Assembly: GCF_003610915.1 (NCBI RefSeq)
Contig: NZ_NSDJ01000001.1
Span: 992,001-1,056,000, forward strand
Source of the DNA: Rahnella variigena
GTDB lineage: Bacteria > Pseudomonadota > Gammaproteobacteria > Enterobacterales > Enterobacteriaceae
Length of the DNA: 64,000 nucleotides
Reading direction: 5' to 3'
A program made the position numbers and the translations under genes. A model generated the notes under the pieces. That model saw nothing but the letters and a program-made list of their open reading frames with translations, was not told the origin of the DNA and did not search any database. This document shows positions 34,286 through 49,981 of this stretch, piece by piece (the first letter of the stretch is position 1; the number at the start of each line of letters is the position of its first letter).

Positions 34286-34313
34286 TTGCGGCCTTCTGAG
34301 AACTCCCTATAAT
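34286..34313 (+). promoter_or_regulatory. rRNA operon promoter P1
   Basis: -35 TTGCGG (34286-34291) and -10 TATAAT (34308-34313) are separated by 16 bases, followed by a GC-rich discriminator GCGCCTC, all hallmarks of rrn P1. The AT-rich stretch 34255-34280 fits an UP element, with Fis sites expected further up. The discriminator predicts ppGpp/DksA control. Confidence 0.85.
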
Positions 34314-34417
34314 GCGCCTCCACTGACCGGGAACAACGACTCCTCTAACGAGAACCAAGTCGCCCAGTCAGGAAGATTCAACCCGGTGAAAACACCGCAT
34401 CTTGTAAAAGAAAATGG

Positions 34418-34445
34418 TTGACTCTTCAGGGAGAAAGAGTATTAT
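34418..34445 (+). promoter_or_regulatory. rRNA operon promoter P2
   Basis: -35 TTGACT (34418-34423) and -10 TATTAT (34440-34445) with a 16-base spacer lie about 130 bases after P1, closely matching E. coli rrn P2. Confidence 0.85.
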
Positions 34446-34483
34446 CTGCCTCCCACGTTGCTGAGTTAAGTCTCGCAACGTAC

Positions 34484-34550
34484 GCTCTTTAACAATTTAT
34501 CAGACAATCTGTGTGGGCACTCACAAGACGATATCAGCCACTTCGGTGGC
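34484..34550 (+). promoter_or_regulatory. rrn leader antitermination signals
   Basis: A boxA element, GCTCTTTAACA at 34484-34494, recruits the NusB/NusE antitermination complex. The small stem GCCAC-TTCG-GTGGC at 34537-34550 follows in the leader. A second boxA lies before the 23S gene at 36503-36514. Confidence 0.7.
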
Positions 34551-34668
34551 AAAATATTTATTGACAGCAATGTCAAGTCTTAGAGTGACCAAGCAGTAAT
34601 TCATTTAGTTGAATTATTACGAAGTAATCTCTGAGCACCGCTTAACTTGTTTAAGCAAATCGAACTTT

Positions 34669-36211
<1,543 letters not shown>

Positions 36212-36353
36212 CCTCAAGATACGCATTGTGCAGTGTCCACACAGATTGTCTGATGAAATTAATGAGCAAGAGCACCTGTTGATGCAGTAAGGGTAACCTT
36301 ACGCTGATGCGAAAAGTGCCAAACCACTGTGTGGTCTGGTACGGAATTTTCGT

Positions 36354-36429
36354 GTCCCCATCGTCTAGAGGCCTAGGACACTGCCCTTTCACGGCTGTAA
36401 CAGGGGTTCGAATCCCCTTGGGGACGCCA
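36354..36429 (+). tRNA. gltT: tRNA-Glu (anticodon TTC)
   Basis: A 76-base tRNA with encoded CCA in the 16S-23S spacer. Acceptor GTCCCCA pairs with TGGGGAC; the anticodon loop CTTTCAC has TTC at 36388-36390. The anticodon stem CTGCC/GGCTG has a T-T mismatch at pair 28:42, where E. coli has C-G. This spacer type is that of E. coli rrnB. Confidence 0.95.
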
Positions 36430-36502
36430 CTCCGATAATGTGTGAAAGACATTATCAAATGAATATCTTAAAGATGACTTTAACAAGTCGTGTTTAAGAT
36501 AT

Positions 36503-36514
36503 TGCTCTTTAACA
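36503..36514 (+). promoter_or_regulatory. boxA before 23S rRNA
   Basis: TGCTCTTTAACA repeats the leader boxA in the 16S-23S spacer, as in E. coli, and keeps the antitermination complex loaded through 23S. Confidence 0.75.
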
Positions 36515-36648
36515 ATCTGGAACAAGCTGAAAATTGAAAGTTTACAGCTGAACATCACTCTCCGTAGAAGTACTGAGTGGTGGATTAGTCTGTAACAGAG
36601 TCTCTCAAATAATCGCAGCGCGACGGTGGAAACACCTTCGGGTTGTGA

Positions 36649-39557
<2,909 letters not shown>

Positions 39558-39678
39558 ACAACACCAAAGGTGTTTTTAGAGACTTGAAGTAGATTTTCAG
39601 CTGAATGTTCCGAGATTGGTTCGTATGGCGGAGTGTGTGAGAAATCATGACATGATGCGGTATGGATGAAACAGAATT

Positions 39679-39798
39679 TGCCTGGCGGCAGTAGCGCGGT
39701 GGTCCCACCTGACCCCATGCCGAACTCAGAAGTGAAACGCCGTAGCGCCGATGGTAGTGTGGGGTCTCCCCATGCGAGAGTAGGGAACTGCCAGGCAT
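39679..39798 (+). rRNA. rrf: 5S ribosomal RNA
   Basis: A 120-base 5S rRNA from TGCCTGGCGG to CTGCCAGGCAT; the terminal stem is closed and the GTGGTCCCACCTGACCCC core is typical of enterics. Confidence 0.97.
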
Positions 39799-39809
39799 CA
39801 AATAAGTGG

Positions 39810-39840
39810 AAAGCCCTGTACTGACGTACAGGGCTTTTTG
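39810..39840 (+). terminator. rRNA operon terminator
   Basis: AAAGCCCTGTAC pairs perfectly with GTACAGGGCTTT around TGAC, followed by a T-run, 12 bases after 5S. Confidence 0.9.
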
Positions 39841-39983
39841 CTATGGGGAATTTGGGGTTTTTTGTTCGATGTTTGTACTGGTATTGGCGTTTGTTACTCC
39901 ATTACGGCCCACAAAACCCGAAGTAACGGGGTTTGGGATCGGTTAAACTAGCCACAACTAAGTCACTCATGAGTAATATTGTT

Positions 39984-41021
39984 ATGTCGATTGGCGACAC
40001 TTCTCTTCAGTCTCTGAATACCTTTTCTCTTGCAGCCCATGCTGCTGAAATTACTTTTGCTCACAATGCAGAACAGTTATCAAATGCCTGGAAATTGGCG
40101 CAGGAAAAGCAGCAGCCCTTTTTGCTTTTAGGTGAAGGAAGTAATGTTCTTTTCCTTGAGGATTTTGCCGGAATCATCGTCCTTAACCGGATTAAAGGTA
40201 TTGAGCTGATTGAAAATGCCAATGAATGGCTCATGCATGTGGGGGCTGGTGAGAACTGGCATCAGCTGGTTTGTTATGCCCTGGAGCATAATATTGCCGG
40301 TCTTGAGAATCTTGCCTTAATTCCAGGTTGTGTCGGTTCGGCCCCCATTCAAAATATCGGCGCGTATGGAATCGAGTTGCAAAGCATTTGCGATTACGTT
40401 GATGTTTTGGATCTTAAGGCTGGGAAGGTTACCCGTTTAACGTCTGCTGAATGCCAGTTCGGTTATCGTGAAAGTATTTTTAAACATGCCTATAAAGAAG
40501 GTTACGCCATCGTCGCCGTCGGACTCAAGCTGGTAAAACAATGGCAGCCAAAACTTACTTATGGTGATTTAAGCCGTCTGAGCCCTGAAACTGTGACTCC
40601 CCGCCAGATCTTCGATTCCGTATGTGCAATGCGCCAAAGTAAGTTGCCAGACCCTGCGGTGACAGGTAATGCGGGAAGCTTTTATAAAAATCCGACTGTC
40701 GATGCCTCTGTCGCCAAAAGAATCAGTCTAGAGTATCCCTCCATGCCTGCTTATCCTCAGCCGGATGGGCAAATTAAACTCGCAGCAGGCTGGTTAGTAG
40801 AACACGCTGGTCTGAAAGGCTTTAGCATTGGCGGCGCGGCTGTCCATGATAAACAGGCGTTAGTGCTGATTAATAAAGATCATGCCACCAGCGCAGATGT
40901 ACGCGCACTGGCTAAATACGTGCGTGATACTGTGGCTGCAAAATTTGGGATCTGGCTTGAACCAGAAGTCCGTTTCATCGCCTCTCAGGGCGAAGTGAAT
41001 GCCGTAGGGGCGTTGTCATGA
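39984..41021 (+). CDS. murB: UDP-N-acetylenolpyruvoylglucosamine reductase MurB
   Basis: An FAD enzyme that reduces enolpyruvyl-UDP-GlcNAc to UDP-MurNAc in cell-wall synthesis. It has 345 residues from the chosen start (342 in E. coli). FAD-binding [12 protein letters not shown], the FGYRESIFK segment, [10 protein letters not shown] with the catalytic Ser, and LEPEVRFI with the catalytic Glu are visible. No start has a clear ribosome site. ATG 39984 gives the best fit to E. coli; ATG 39969 would add five residues. It overlaps birA by four bases. Confidence 0.92.
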   Translation: MSIGDTSLQSLNTFSLAAHAAEITFAHNAEQLSNAWKLAQEKQQPFLLLGEGSNVLFLEDFAGIIVLNRIKGIELIENANEWLMHVGAGENWHQLVCYALEHNIAGLENLALIPGCVGSAPIQNIGAYGIELQSICDYVDVLDLKAGKVTRLTSAECQFGYRESIFKHAYKEGYAIVAVGLKLVKQWQPKLTYGDLSRLSPETVTPRQIFDSVCAMRQSKLPDPAVTGNAGSFYKNPTVDASVAKRISLEYPSMPAYPQPDGQIKLAAGWLVEHAGLKGFSIGGAAVHDKQALVLINKDHATSADVRALAKYVRDTVAAKFGIWLEPEVRFIASQGEVNAVGALS

Positions 41022-41977
41022 AAGATATTACGGTTCCGTTGCAGTTAATATCTATCCTGGCTGATGGCGAGTTTCATTCTGGTGAGCAATTAGGTACGGC
41101 CATGGGAATGAGTCGTGCGGCGATTAATAAGCATATTCAGACGGTACGGGACTGGGGGGTAGATATATTTACCGTTCCTGGGAAAGGTTACAGCCTTCCG
41201 CATCCGATCCAGTTGCTTGATGAAGCTAAAATTCTCGAGATGCTCCCATCTGGAAAGGTTAGCGTTCTGCCTGTCATTGATTCAACGAACCAGTATTTGA
41301 TGGACAGAATCGGCGAGCTGAGTTCTGGTGATGCCTGTGTGGCCGAGTATCAGCAGGCGGGGCGTGGTCGCCGGGGCCGCAAATGGTTTTCGCCATTTGG
41401 CAGCAATCTCTATCTTTCAATGTACTGGAAACTGGAACAAGGCCCAGCCGCCGCGATGGGACTCAGTCTGGTGATTGGGATAGTGATGGCCGAAGTGCTT
41501 CAGCGTCTGGGAGCCAAAGATGTCCGGGTTAAATGGCCGAACGATCTTTATCTTAATGACCGTAAACTGGCGGGGATCCTTGTTGAGCTGACAGGTAAAA
41601 CCGGAGATGCCGCGCAACTGGTTATCGGTGCGGGTATTAACCTCAAAATGCGTGAGCCTGCGGCTGATACGATTAATCAGGGCTGGATTAACCTGCAGGA
41701 AGCCGGCGTTAATATAGATCGTAATGAACTTACTGCCACACTTTTAAATGAGCTGCGTTCTGCTTTACTGCATTTTGAGCGTGAAGGACTGACACCGTTT
41801 ATCGCCCGCTGGCGTGGTCTGGATAATTTCCTTGATCGTCCGGTTAAGTTGCTGATCGGTGAACAGGAGATTCATGGTATTGAACGTGGAATTGATCCTC
41901 AGGGCGCTTTGCTGCTTGAGCAAGACGGAGTCGTTAAGCCTTATATCGGTGGGGAAATTTCACTGCGTGGTCTTTGA
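41018..41977 (+). CDS. birA: biotin-protein ligase and biotin operon repressor BirA
   Basis: It attaches biotin to the acetyl-CoA carboxylase carrier protein and, as the biotinyl-AMP complex, represses the bio operon. It has 319 residues. The N-terminal winged helix is at residues 20-60 ([20 protein letters not shown]), the biotinyl-AMP loop [12 protein letters not shown] at 115-126, and the KWPNDLYL motif near 170. ATG overlaps the murB stop (ATGA). It shares a biotin theme with bioP, 36 kb away. Confidence 0.97.
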   Translation: MKDITVPLQLISILADGEFHSGEQLGTAMGMSRAAINKHIQTVRDWGVDIFTVPGKGYSLPHPIQLLDEAKILEMLPSGKVSVLPVIDSTNQYLMDRIGELSSGDACVAEYQQAGRGRRGRKWFSPFGSNLYLSMYWKLEQGPAAAMGLSLVIGIVMAEVLQRLGAKDVRVKWPNDLYLNDRKLAGILVELTGKTGDAAQLVIGAGINLKMREPAADTINQGWINLQEAGVNIDRNELTATLLNELRSALLHFEREGLTPFIARWRGLDNFLDRPVKLLIGEQEIHGIERGIDPQGALLLEQDGVVKPYIGGEISLRGL

Positions 41978-41983
41978 TCAAAA

Positions 41984-42008
41984 TAAAGGAGAGCCCGGCT
42001 CTCCTTTA
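41984..42008. terminator. bidirectional hairpin between birA and coaA
   Basis: A 12-base perfect palindrome arm TAAAGGAGAGCC pairs with GGCTCTCCTTTA in the gap between convergent genes. The T-runs are short. Confidence 0.7.
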
Positions 42009-42031
42009 TGGTTATATCGATGGATGAACGT

Positions 42032-42982
42032 TTATTTTCTCAGTCGGACACTTTCGACCGCGTGATTGGCGCTCTTTGTCAAAATTAGACTGGCTCGCTC
42101 ACGTGTTGGTAGTATGTTTTCTTTTAAATTCAATCCATTAATCTCATTCCATAACTGTGTCGCAATATTCACTGCTTCTTCTTCTGGCAGCTTTGCATAG
42201 TGATGGAAATAAGAATCTGGATCGGAGAAGGCGCCCTGACGGAATTTGAGGAACCGGTTAATGTACCAACCCTGTAATAAGTCTTCCGGAGCATCAACGT
42301 ATATTGAAAAATCAACAAAATCGGAAACAAATACATGGTGCGGATCGTGCGGATAATCCATTCCACTTTGCAGTACGTTAAGCCCTTCCAGGATTAAAAT
42401 ATCCGGTTGCTCAATGACTTTATTCCCCTCTGGGATCACATCATAAATAAGATGTGAATAAACTGGCGCAGTCACATGCTTAGCACCTGATTTGACTTCG
42501 GAAACGAAATTGACCAGCTGATGCATATCGTAAGACTGCGGGAAGCCTTTTTTCTTCATGATCCCGCGCTCCTGGAGCGTCTTATTGGGATACAGGAAAC
42601 CATCAGTCGTAATCAGCTCAACAGAACGATGCTCTGGCCAGCGGCTCAGGAGTGCCTGAAGGACACGCGCCGTGGTGCTTTTACCTACTGCAACGCTGCC
42701 CGCAATCCCAATCACATAGGGTATTTTTTGCCCGTCGGTGCCAAGGAACTGCTCGAGCACGGCCTGCCGGCGCAGGTTGGAGCTGATATAAAAATTGAGA
42801 AGGCGCGAAAGCGGCAGGTAGATCTGCGCCACTTCTTCAAGGGACAAGTCCTCGTTGATGCCTTTCAGGTTTACCACTTCCGCTTCTTTAAGCGTGAGGG
42901 GTACTGAATCACGTAAGGCTGCCCACTGCGCACGGTCAAACTGCAGATAAGGAGTTGCCAAAGATGGGTCTCTTTTTTTCAT
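42032..42982 (-). CDS. coaA: pantothenate kinase CoaA (type I)
   Basis: It phosphorylates pantothenate in the first and rate-limiting step of CoA synthesis and is feedback-inhibited by CoA. It has 316 residues, the E. coli length. The P-loop GSVAVGKS is at residues 95-102; [10 protein letters not shown] and [20 protein letters not shown] are family motifs. It converges on birA, as in E. coli. On the minus strand a TATAAT box lies at 43061-43056, some 75 bases before the start, but its -35 is poor. Confidence 0.97.
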   Translation of the reverse strand: MKKRDPSLATPYLQFDRAQWAALRDSVPLTLKEAEVVNLKGINEDLSLEEVAQIYLPLSRLLNFYISSNLRRQAVLEQFLGTDGQKIPYVIGIAGSVAVGKSTTARVLQALLSRWPEHRSVELITTDGFLYPNKTLQERGIMKKKGFPQSYDMHQLVNFVSEVKSGAKHVTAPVYSHLIYDVIPEGNKVIEQPDILILEGLNVLQSGMDYPHDPHHVFVSDFVDFSIYVDAPEDLLQGWYINRFLKFRQGAFSDPDSYFHHYAKLPEEEAVNIATQLWNEINGLNLKENILPTRERASLILTKSANHAVESVRLRK

Positions 42983-43200
42983 AAGTTAAAGTCTGCCTGT
43001 TAGCGCAGGTCAGGAAAGGCGATCACGCCAACTCCAGACAGTAAACCAGCAGCATATTATAGACACCTTAATTTTTGGGGGAGATCTTTTTCTTATAACT
43101 TATCGATTTCTTTGATTGAGTTTAAAAATTTTTAAGAAAGTTATGCAAACAGGGAAAAGTCTCTTGTAGTGCGGCGTGCAATTCACCGCACAATAGCGGA

Positions 43201-43737
43201 CTAGAGATGGGGATAGGACGCGGGGTTAAAGAGGGAGAGCTGCTTGTAATAGACCACTTCTTTTTTTCGGCTGTAGCCGGTCGTGTCGTGCCTGCATTCT
43301 ATGCAGCGATATCCCTGAGAGCGATAGAAAGCTTCAGCCTCTGAGCCTGACTGCATATCTGAGGAAAGCATAGTGCAACGCAAATCCTGAGCGGTGTTTT
43401 CCAGAACTCGCATCAACTTGCGTCCCACACCGCGACGTCTCGCCCGAGAACACACCAGCAGGGTGCTGATTTCAGCCTGATGGGATAGCTCAGTCTTACC
43501 GGCTAAATCAAGCTGAACGGTACCGACGACACCCTGCTCGTCTCTGGCAATCCAAAGCAATACTTCATTTTGAGAAAGAGCAGGGCGCAAATCATGAAAT
43601 GAATCTTCAGCCTGCTTTTGTTCCATAACGTGAGGGAAGCCTGCAGAAGCTCCCTGGCTGTTAGCCTCTACCAGCAATCGCGCGAGTTCATCTCTGTAGA
43701 CCGGTAATGTCGCGGCATTAAGCATAATAATCTTCAT
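43201..43737 (-). CDS. GNAT-family N-acetyltransferase
   Basis: A 178-residue GNAT acetyltransferase. Motif A, the acetyl-CoA pyrophosphate loop, is RARRRGVGRKLM at residues 98-109 (R-x-x-G-x-G), preceded by the beta-4 strand AEISTLLVCSRA. FYRSQGYR near residue 142 is the usual beta-6/alpha-4 segment. AAGGAG lies seven bases before ATG 43737. E. coli has no gene here between coaA and the tRNA cluster. The substrate cannot be inferred. Confidence 0.82.
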   Translation of the reverse strand: MKIIMLNAATLPVYRDELARLLVEANSQGASAGFPHVMEQKQAEDSFHDLRPALSQNEVLLWIARDEQGVVGTVQLDLAGKTELSHQAEISTLLVCSRARRRGVGRKLMRVLENTAQDLRCTMLSSDMQSGSEAEAFYRSQGYRCIECRHDTTGYSRKKEVVYYKQLSLFNPASYPHL

Positions 43738-44080
43738 CGTTGCACTCCTTGGATGATAAAAACAGTGCGTTCATAAAGGAGGTTGCAAAAATTACGCCAA
43801 CAAATTCGGCTGAGAAATCAGCCTCCGTAAAAGAGAAAGCAGCTTTTCACGCTCATTACTGAAGCAAAGGTACTTTTGTGGTGCATAAGCCAGGCTTAAA
43901 TGCAGGTAAAGAAGGTTTTTTAGAGAGCAACTGGAAAACAACAGAAGGTAGCGGCTGCCATCACCGCGCAGGGAAGCAATATTTTCGCGCGTTATTTAAC
44001 CCTTTAAACGCTTAAAAATGTAAAAAAACAGGTTTTTTGAATAAAACATGAGCGATAGCGCAAAACATGCAATTTTTTTG
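43738..44080. other. intergenic stretch without a recognised gene
   Basis: 343 bases between the GNAT gene and the tRNA promoter. I see no ORF with a convincing start. A small stem GGCTGA-GAAA-TCAGCC (43808-43823) has a GNRA loop; A/T tracts near 44020-44080 could serve as an UP or Fis region for the tRNA promoter. Confidence 0.4.
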
Positions 44081-44109
44081 TTGCATACCCCTTAAAGTCT
44101 CCCTAGAAT
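44081..44109 (+). promoter_or_regulatory. promoter of the thrU-tyrU-glyT-thrT-tufB operon
   Basis: -35 TTGCAT (44081-44086) and -10 TAGAAT (44104-44109) with 17-base spacing, followed by the GC-rich discriminator GCGCAG. This is the layout of a stable-RNA promoter under stringent control. Confidence 0.8.
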
Positions 44110-44123
44110 GCGCAGCACTTGAT

Positions 44124-44199
<76 letters not shown>

Positions 44200-44217
44200 T
44201 TCAAGTACTAACAATTA

Positions 44218-44302
<85 letters not shown>

Positions 44303-44433
44303 TACAAGCCTTAGCAATGAGGCAGCTTGAAGTGAAAGAGTCGCTTCAAGTGAAGGTGAGGAATTAAGTGTCTCACGTCCTTTTCCCCGTCTTCGAAGTT
44401 CTTCAGAACAATCAGGTAGCCGAGTTCCAGGAT

Positions 44434-44508
<75 letters not shown>

Positions 44509-44515
44509 AGTATGT

Positions 44516-44591
44516 GCTGATATAGCTCAGTTGGTAGAGCGCACCCTTGGTAAGGGTGAGGTCGGCAGTTCGAATCTGCCTATCAGCACCA
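44516..44591 (+). tRNA. thrT: tRNA-Thr (anticodon GGT)
   Basis: 76 bases with encoded CCA, acceptor GCTGATA/TATCAGC, anticodon loop TTGGTAA. It is only seven bases from tRNA-Gly and is followed by tuf in the same transcript. Confidence 0.97.
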
Positions 44592-44663
44592 CTTCCAAAT
44601 CCTCCCTCCTGATTTTCTTTCTGTAAACTAATTCGTCAAGCAAATGCTTGGTTGATGTGGTGA

Positions 44664-45884
<1,221 letters not shown>

Positions 45885-45928
45885 TCGCTGATAGTTTTTT
45901 GTCACTATTCGTTGACGCAATACACACT

Positions 45929-45956
45929 AAAAGGGCATCATTCGATGCCCTTTTTT
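45929..45956 (+). terminator. tuf terminator
   Basis: AAAAGGGCATC pairs with GATGCCCTTTT around ATTC, with a six-T tail. Confidence 0.9.
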
Positions 45957-45972
45957 CTACGCTGTGGCGCTA

Positions 45973-46024
45973 GAACCTATCTCATCAGCGATTTTTACGT
46001 CATAATCACTGGTGAGATAGGCTC
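45973..46024. repeat. 16-bp imperfect inverted repeat between tuf and secE
   Basis: GAACCTATCTCATCAG (45973-45988) and CTGGTGAGATAGGCTC (46009-46024) pair at 14 of 16 positions around a 20-base loop. It lacks a T-run and is not an obvious terminator. Role unknown. Confidence 0.65.
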
Positions 46025-46079
46025 TGAGATATAGCGTAAAACACCGAATTGCGCTCAAGTAGAGCATCGATCGGTTTGG

Positions 46080-46102
46080 TTTGCCTCGCAATGCGAGGCA
46101 AA
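46080..46102 (+). other. perfect hairpin 35 bases before secE
   Basis: TTTGCCTCGC pairs perfectly with GCGAGGCAAA around AAT. It would stand in the 5' leader of secE-nusG mRNA or act as a weak terminator; no T-run follows. Confidence 0.6.
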
Positions 46103-46137
46103 GTTGTTTGTTCTGAATCATTGTGACGGGTTGGTTT

Positions 46138-46521
46138 ATGAGTGCGAATACCGAGGCTCAAGGGAGCGGGCGCGGCCTGGAAGCGGTAAAGTGGCTGGTT
46201 GTTGCCGTTTTGTTGGTTGTAGCTATTGTCGGTAACTATTATTACCGTGCATACAGCCTGCCGTTACGCGCGTTAGCCGTAGTTGTTATTATCGCAATTG
46301 CAGGCGCAGTGGCATTACTGACCACTAAAGGCAAAGCGACAGTCGCGTTTGCTCGTGAAGCGCGTACTGAAGTACGTAAAGTCATTTGGCCAACGCGCCA
46401 GGAAACATTGCATACCACACTGATCGTTGCTGCGGTGACTGCCGTTATGTCTCTGATTCTGTGGGGGCTGGATGGTATTTTAGTCCGCCTGGTATCTTTC
46501 ATTACTGGCTTGAGGTTCTAA
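46138..46521 (+). CDS. secE: preprotein translocase subunit SecE
   Basis: An essential subunit of the SecYEG channel that clamps SecY. It has 127 residues, the enteric length with three membrane helices; the conserved [14 protein letters not shown] segment (about 81-94) and the last helix are identical in style to E. coli. The start at 46138 gives [11 protein letters not shown]; the frame from 46123 is not used. nusG begins directly after the stop. Confidence 0.97.
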   Translation: MSANTEAQGSGRGLEAVKWLVVAVLLVVAIVGNYYYRAYSLPLRALAVVVIIAIAGAVALLTTKGKATVAFAREARTEVRKVIWPTRQETLHTTLIVAAVTAVMSLILWGLDGILVRLVSFITGLRF

Positions 46522-47067
46522 ATGTCTGAAGCACCTAAAAAACGTTGGTACGTCGTTCAGGCGTTTTCTGGCTTTGAAGGCCGCGTAGCGCAATCGCTGC
46601 GTGAGCACATCAAATTACATGACATGGAAGAACTGTTTGGTGAAGTCATGGTTCCAACCGAAGAAGTGGTTGAGATCCGTGGTGGCCAGCGCCGTAAAAG
46701 TGAACGTAAATTCTTCCCGGGTTATGTGCTGGTACAGATGGTAATGAATGACGCCAGCTGGCACTTAGTTCGCAGCGTTCCTCGTGTGATGGGCTTCATT
46801 GGCGGAACGTCAGATCGTCCTGCACCAATCAGCGATAAAGAAGTTGATGCGATCATGAATCGCCTGCAGCAAGTGGGTGATAAGCCACGTCCTAAAACAT
46901 TGTTTGAACCAGGTGAACTGGTACGTGTTAACGACGGTCCGTTTGCGGACTTCAATGGTGTGGTTGAAGAAGTTGATTACGAAAAAAGCCGCCTGAAAGT
47001 GTCTGTATCCATCTTTGGCCGTGCAACACCGGTTGAACTGGACTTCGGTCAGGTTGAAAAAGGCTAA
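46522..47067 (+). CDS. nusG: transcription termination/antitermination factor NusG
   Basis: An RNA polymerase-bound factor that links transcription to Rho and to the ribosome. It has 181 residues: NGN domain ([20 protein letters not shown]) and C-terminal KOW domain ([20 protein letters not shown]). Adjacent to secE with no gap, so the two are cotranscribed. A hairpin terminator that contains the rplK promoter follows. Confidence 0.98.
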   Translation: MSEAPKKRWYVVQAFSGFEGRVAQSLREHIKLHDMEELFGEVMVPTEEVVEIRGGQRRKSERKFFPGYVLVQMVMNDASWHLVRSVPRVMGFIGGTSDRPAPISDKEVDAIMNRLQQVGDKPRPKTLFEPGELVRVNDGPFADFNGVVEEVDYEKSRLKVSVSIFGRATPVELDFGQVEKG

Positions 47068-47100
47068 CAGCAGCTTTCTAAATATTCGTTAGAACAGATG

Positions 47101-47674
<574 letters not shown>

Positions 47675-47677
47675 TAA

Positions 47678-48382
<705 letters not shown>

Positions 48383-48403
48383 TTAACTGCTGACGTTTAT
48401 CGC

Positions 48404-48432
48404 TTTACGCGGGCGGTAGATTTGTCTAGAAT
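48404..48432 (+). promoter_or_regulatory. candidate rplJ promoter
   Basis: -35 TTTACG (48404-48409) and -10 TAGAAT (48427-48432), 17-base spacing, just after rplA. This is where the P-L10 promoter of the rplJL-rpoBC operon lies in E. coli. Confidence 0.6.
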
Positions 48433-48477
48433 CTATGGCCCGTTGTTTCGTTAATGCGAAACCAAGATTTTTCGGTT

Positions 48478-48560
48478 GGAGTCTGGCCTATCCAGACCTC
48501 CGTCCAAGACCGCAGGTGTCCCGAAAGGGACTTAATCCTTCCTGCGTAGACGGTGACAGA
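48478..48560 (+). ncRNA. L10 leader (ribosomal protein autoregulatory RNA)
   Basis: The rplJ leader folds into GGAGTCTGG/CCAGACCTCC, then an outer stem CCGTC (48500-48504)/GACGG (48549-48553) enclosing CGCAGG/CCTGCG and GTCCC-GAAA-GGGAC. It closely follows the E. coli L10 leader, to which L10(L12)4 binds to repress translation of rplJ and rplL. The boundaries are approximate. Confidence 0.82.
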
Positions 48561-48719
48561 GCCTGAAGAAAATATTTCTTTGTCTTTTTTATAAAGAATT
48601 AAGATTTGTCTTTGCTGGATTCTCTGCTCACCGTGTTTGAACGCTTGATATCGATTCTCGATAACAAGTGATGTGAGTTCCGGGGATTTTCCCCGGCCAA
48701 ATCCAGGAGCAAAAAGCTA

Positions 48720-49217
48720 ATGGCATTAAATCTTCAAGACAAACAAGCGATTGTTGCTGAAGTCATCGAAGTAGCCAAAGGCGCGCTGTCTGCGGTTGTT
48801 GCGGATTCTCGTGGCGTAACTGTAGATAAAATGACTGAACTGCGTAAAGCAGGTCGTGAAGCTGGCGTTTACATGCGTGTTGTTCGCAACACCTTGATGC
48901 GTCGCGTCGTAGAAGGTACTCAGTTTGAGTGCCTGAAAGACACGTTTGTCGGTCCAACCTTGATTGCATTCTCTGCTGAACACCCAGGCGCTGCTGCCCG
49001 TCTGTTCAAAGATTTCGCTAAAGCGAATGCAAAATTTGAGGTTAAAGCTGCGGCCTTTGAAGGTGAGTTTATTCCTGCGGCTCAAATCGACCGCTTGGCA
49101 ACTCTGCCTACTTACGAAGAAGCAATCGCACGCCTGATGGCAACCATGAAAGAAGCCTCTGCAGGCAAACTGGTTCGCACTCTGGCTGCTGTACGCGATC
49201 AGAAAGAAGCTGCTTAA
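48720..49217 (+). CDS. rplJ: 50S ribosomal protein L10
   Basis: The base of the ribosomal stalk; it carries L7/L12 dimers and represses its own mRNA. It has 165 residues with the [15 protein letters not shown] start and conserved VVRNTLMRR. The start follows CCAGGAGC. A 337-base leader with the L10-binding structure precedes it. Confidence 0.98.
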   Translation: MALNLQDKQAIVAEVIEVAKGALSAVVADSRGVTVDKMTELRKAGREAGVYMRVVRNTLMRRVVEGTQFECLKDTFVGPTLIAFSAEHPGAAARLFKDFAKANAKFEVKAAAFEGEFIPAAQIDRLATLPTYEEAIARLMATMKEASAGKLVRTLAAVRDQKEAA

Positions 49218-49283
49218 TCAGCCTTTTTTATCTCGTTCATTTGCTTACGTATACACTATTTCTGAATTCTAGGAACACTTGAA

Positions 49284-49649
49284 ATGTCAATCACTAAAGA
49301 ACAAATCATTGAAGGCGTTGCAGCTCTGTCTGTAATGGAAATCGTTGAACTGATCTCCGCTATGGAAGAGAAATTCGGCGTTTCAGCTGCTGCTGCTGTT
49401 GCAGGTCCTGCTGCTGCTGCTGAAGCTGTTGAAGAAAAAACTGAGTTCGACGTTGTTCTGGCTGCTGTTGGCGCGAACAAAGTTGCAGTTATCAAAGCTG
49501 TTCGTACCGCAACTGGCCTGGGTCTGAAAGAAGCTAAAGACCTGGTTGAGTCTGCTCCAGCAGCTCTGAAAGAAGGCATCAGCAAAGACGACGCTGAAGC
49601 TCTGAAAAAATCTCTGGAAGAAGCTGGTGCTTCTGTTGAAGTTAAGTAA
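49284..49649 (+). CDS. rplL: 50S ribosomal protein L7/L12
   Basis: The multicopy stalk protein that recruits translation GTPases. It has 121 residues: N-terminal dimerisation domain, Ala-rich hinge (about residues 34-50) and the C-terminal domain with [15 protein letters not shown]. It has extreme codon bias (GCT, GAA, CTG). It lies in the rplJL-rpoBC operon, ahead of an attenuator. Confidence 0.98.
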   Translation: MSITKEQIIEGVAALSVMEIVELISAMEEKFGVSAAAAVAGPAAAAEAVEEKTEFDVVLAAVGANKVAVIKAVRTATGLGLKEAKDLVESAPAALKEGISKDDAEALKKSLEEAGASVEVK

Positions 49650-49689
49650 GTTTAACTTCCCGGAGTGCAGTCTGTCCTAACAGACTGAT

Positions 49690-49720
49690 GGCTGGTGACT
49701 TTTTAGTCACCAGCCTTTTT
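49690..49720 (+). terminator. rplL-rpoB attenuator
   Basis: An 11-base perfect stem GGCTGGTGACT/AGTCACCAGCC with a TTTT loop and a T5 tail. In E. coli the equivalent partial terminator lets only part of the transcripts reach rpoBC, giving the large excess of L7/L12. The rest of the 332-base gap (49721-49981) shows no ORF; the leader is probably processed by RNase III as in E. coli, but the site was not pinned down. Confidence 0.85.
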
Positions 49721-49981
49721 GCGCTATAGAGTGTCAGTGGTGTTTCACACTGTTTGAGCACTGAACTACTCTAATATCTCTTTCTATAGACGCCTTAATA
49801 TATTGATGCCCCTTGCTGTAGCTCATCTACAGATAACGCACAACGAAATGATTTAAGAGTGGTAGAAAACAGATATTGCGGGAAGCGTTTCTGCTTTCCG
49901 GTCGACATAAACGGTGTTGCATGAACTGTCCTTCTCAGGGCAGACAAGATTGGGTCACTGATCAGCGAGCTGAGGAACCCT

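Noticed and set aside
48412..48424. GGCGGTAG followed by ATTTG, resembling an RfaH ops element upstream of rplJ
   Set aside because: Only the first eight bases fit the ops consensus. The site lies between the -35 and -10 boxes of the probable rplJ promoter, not downstream of a start site, and ribosomal operons are not RfaH targets.
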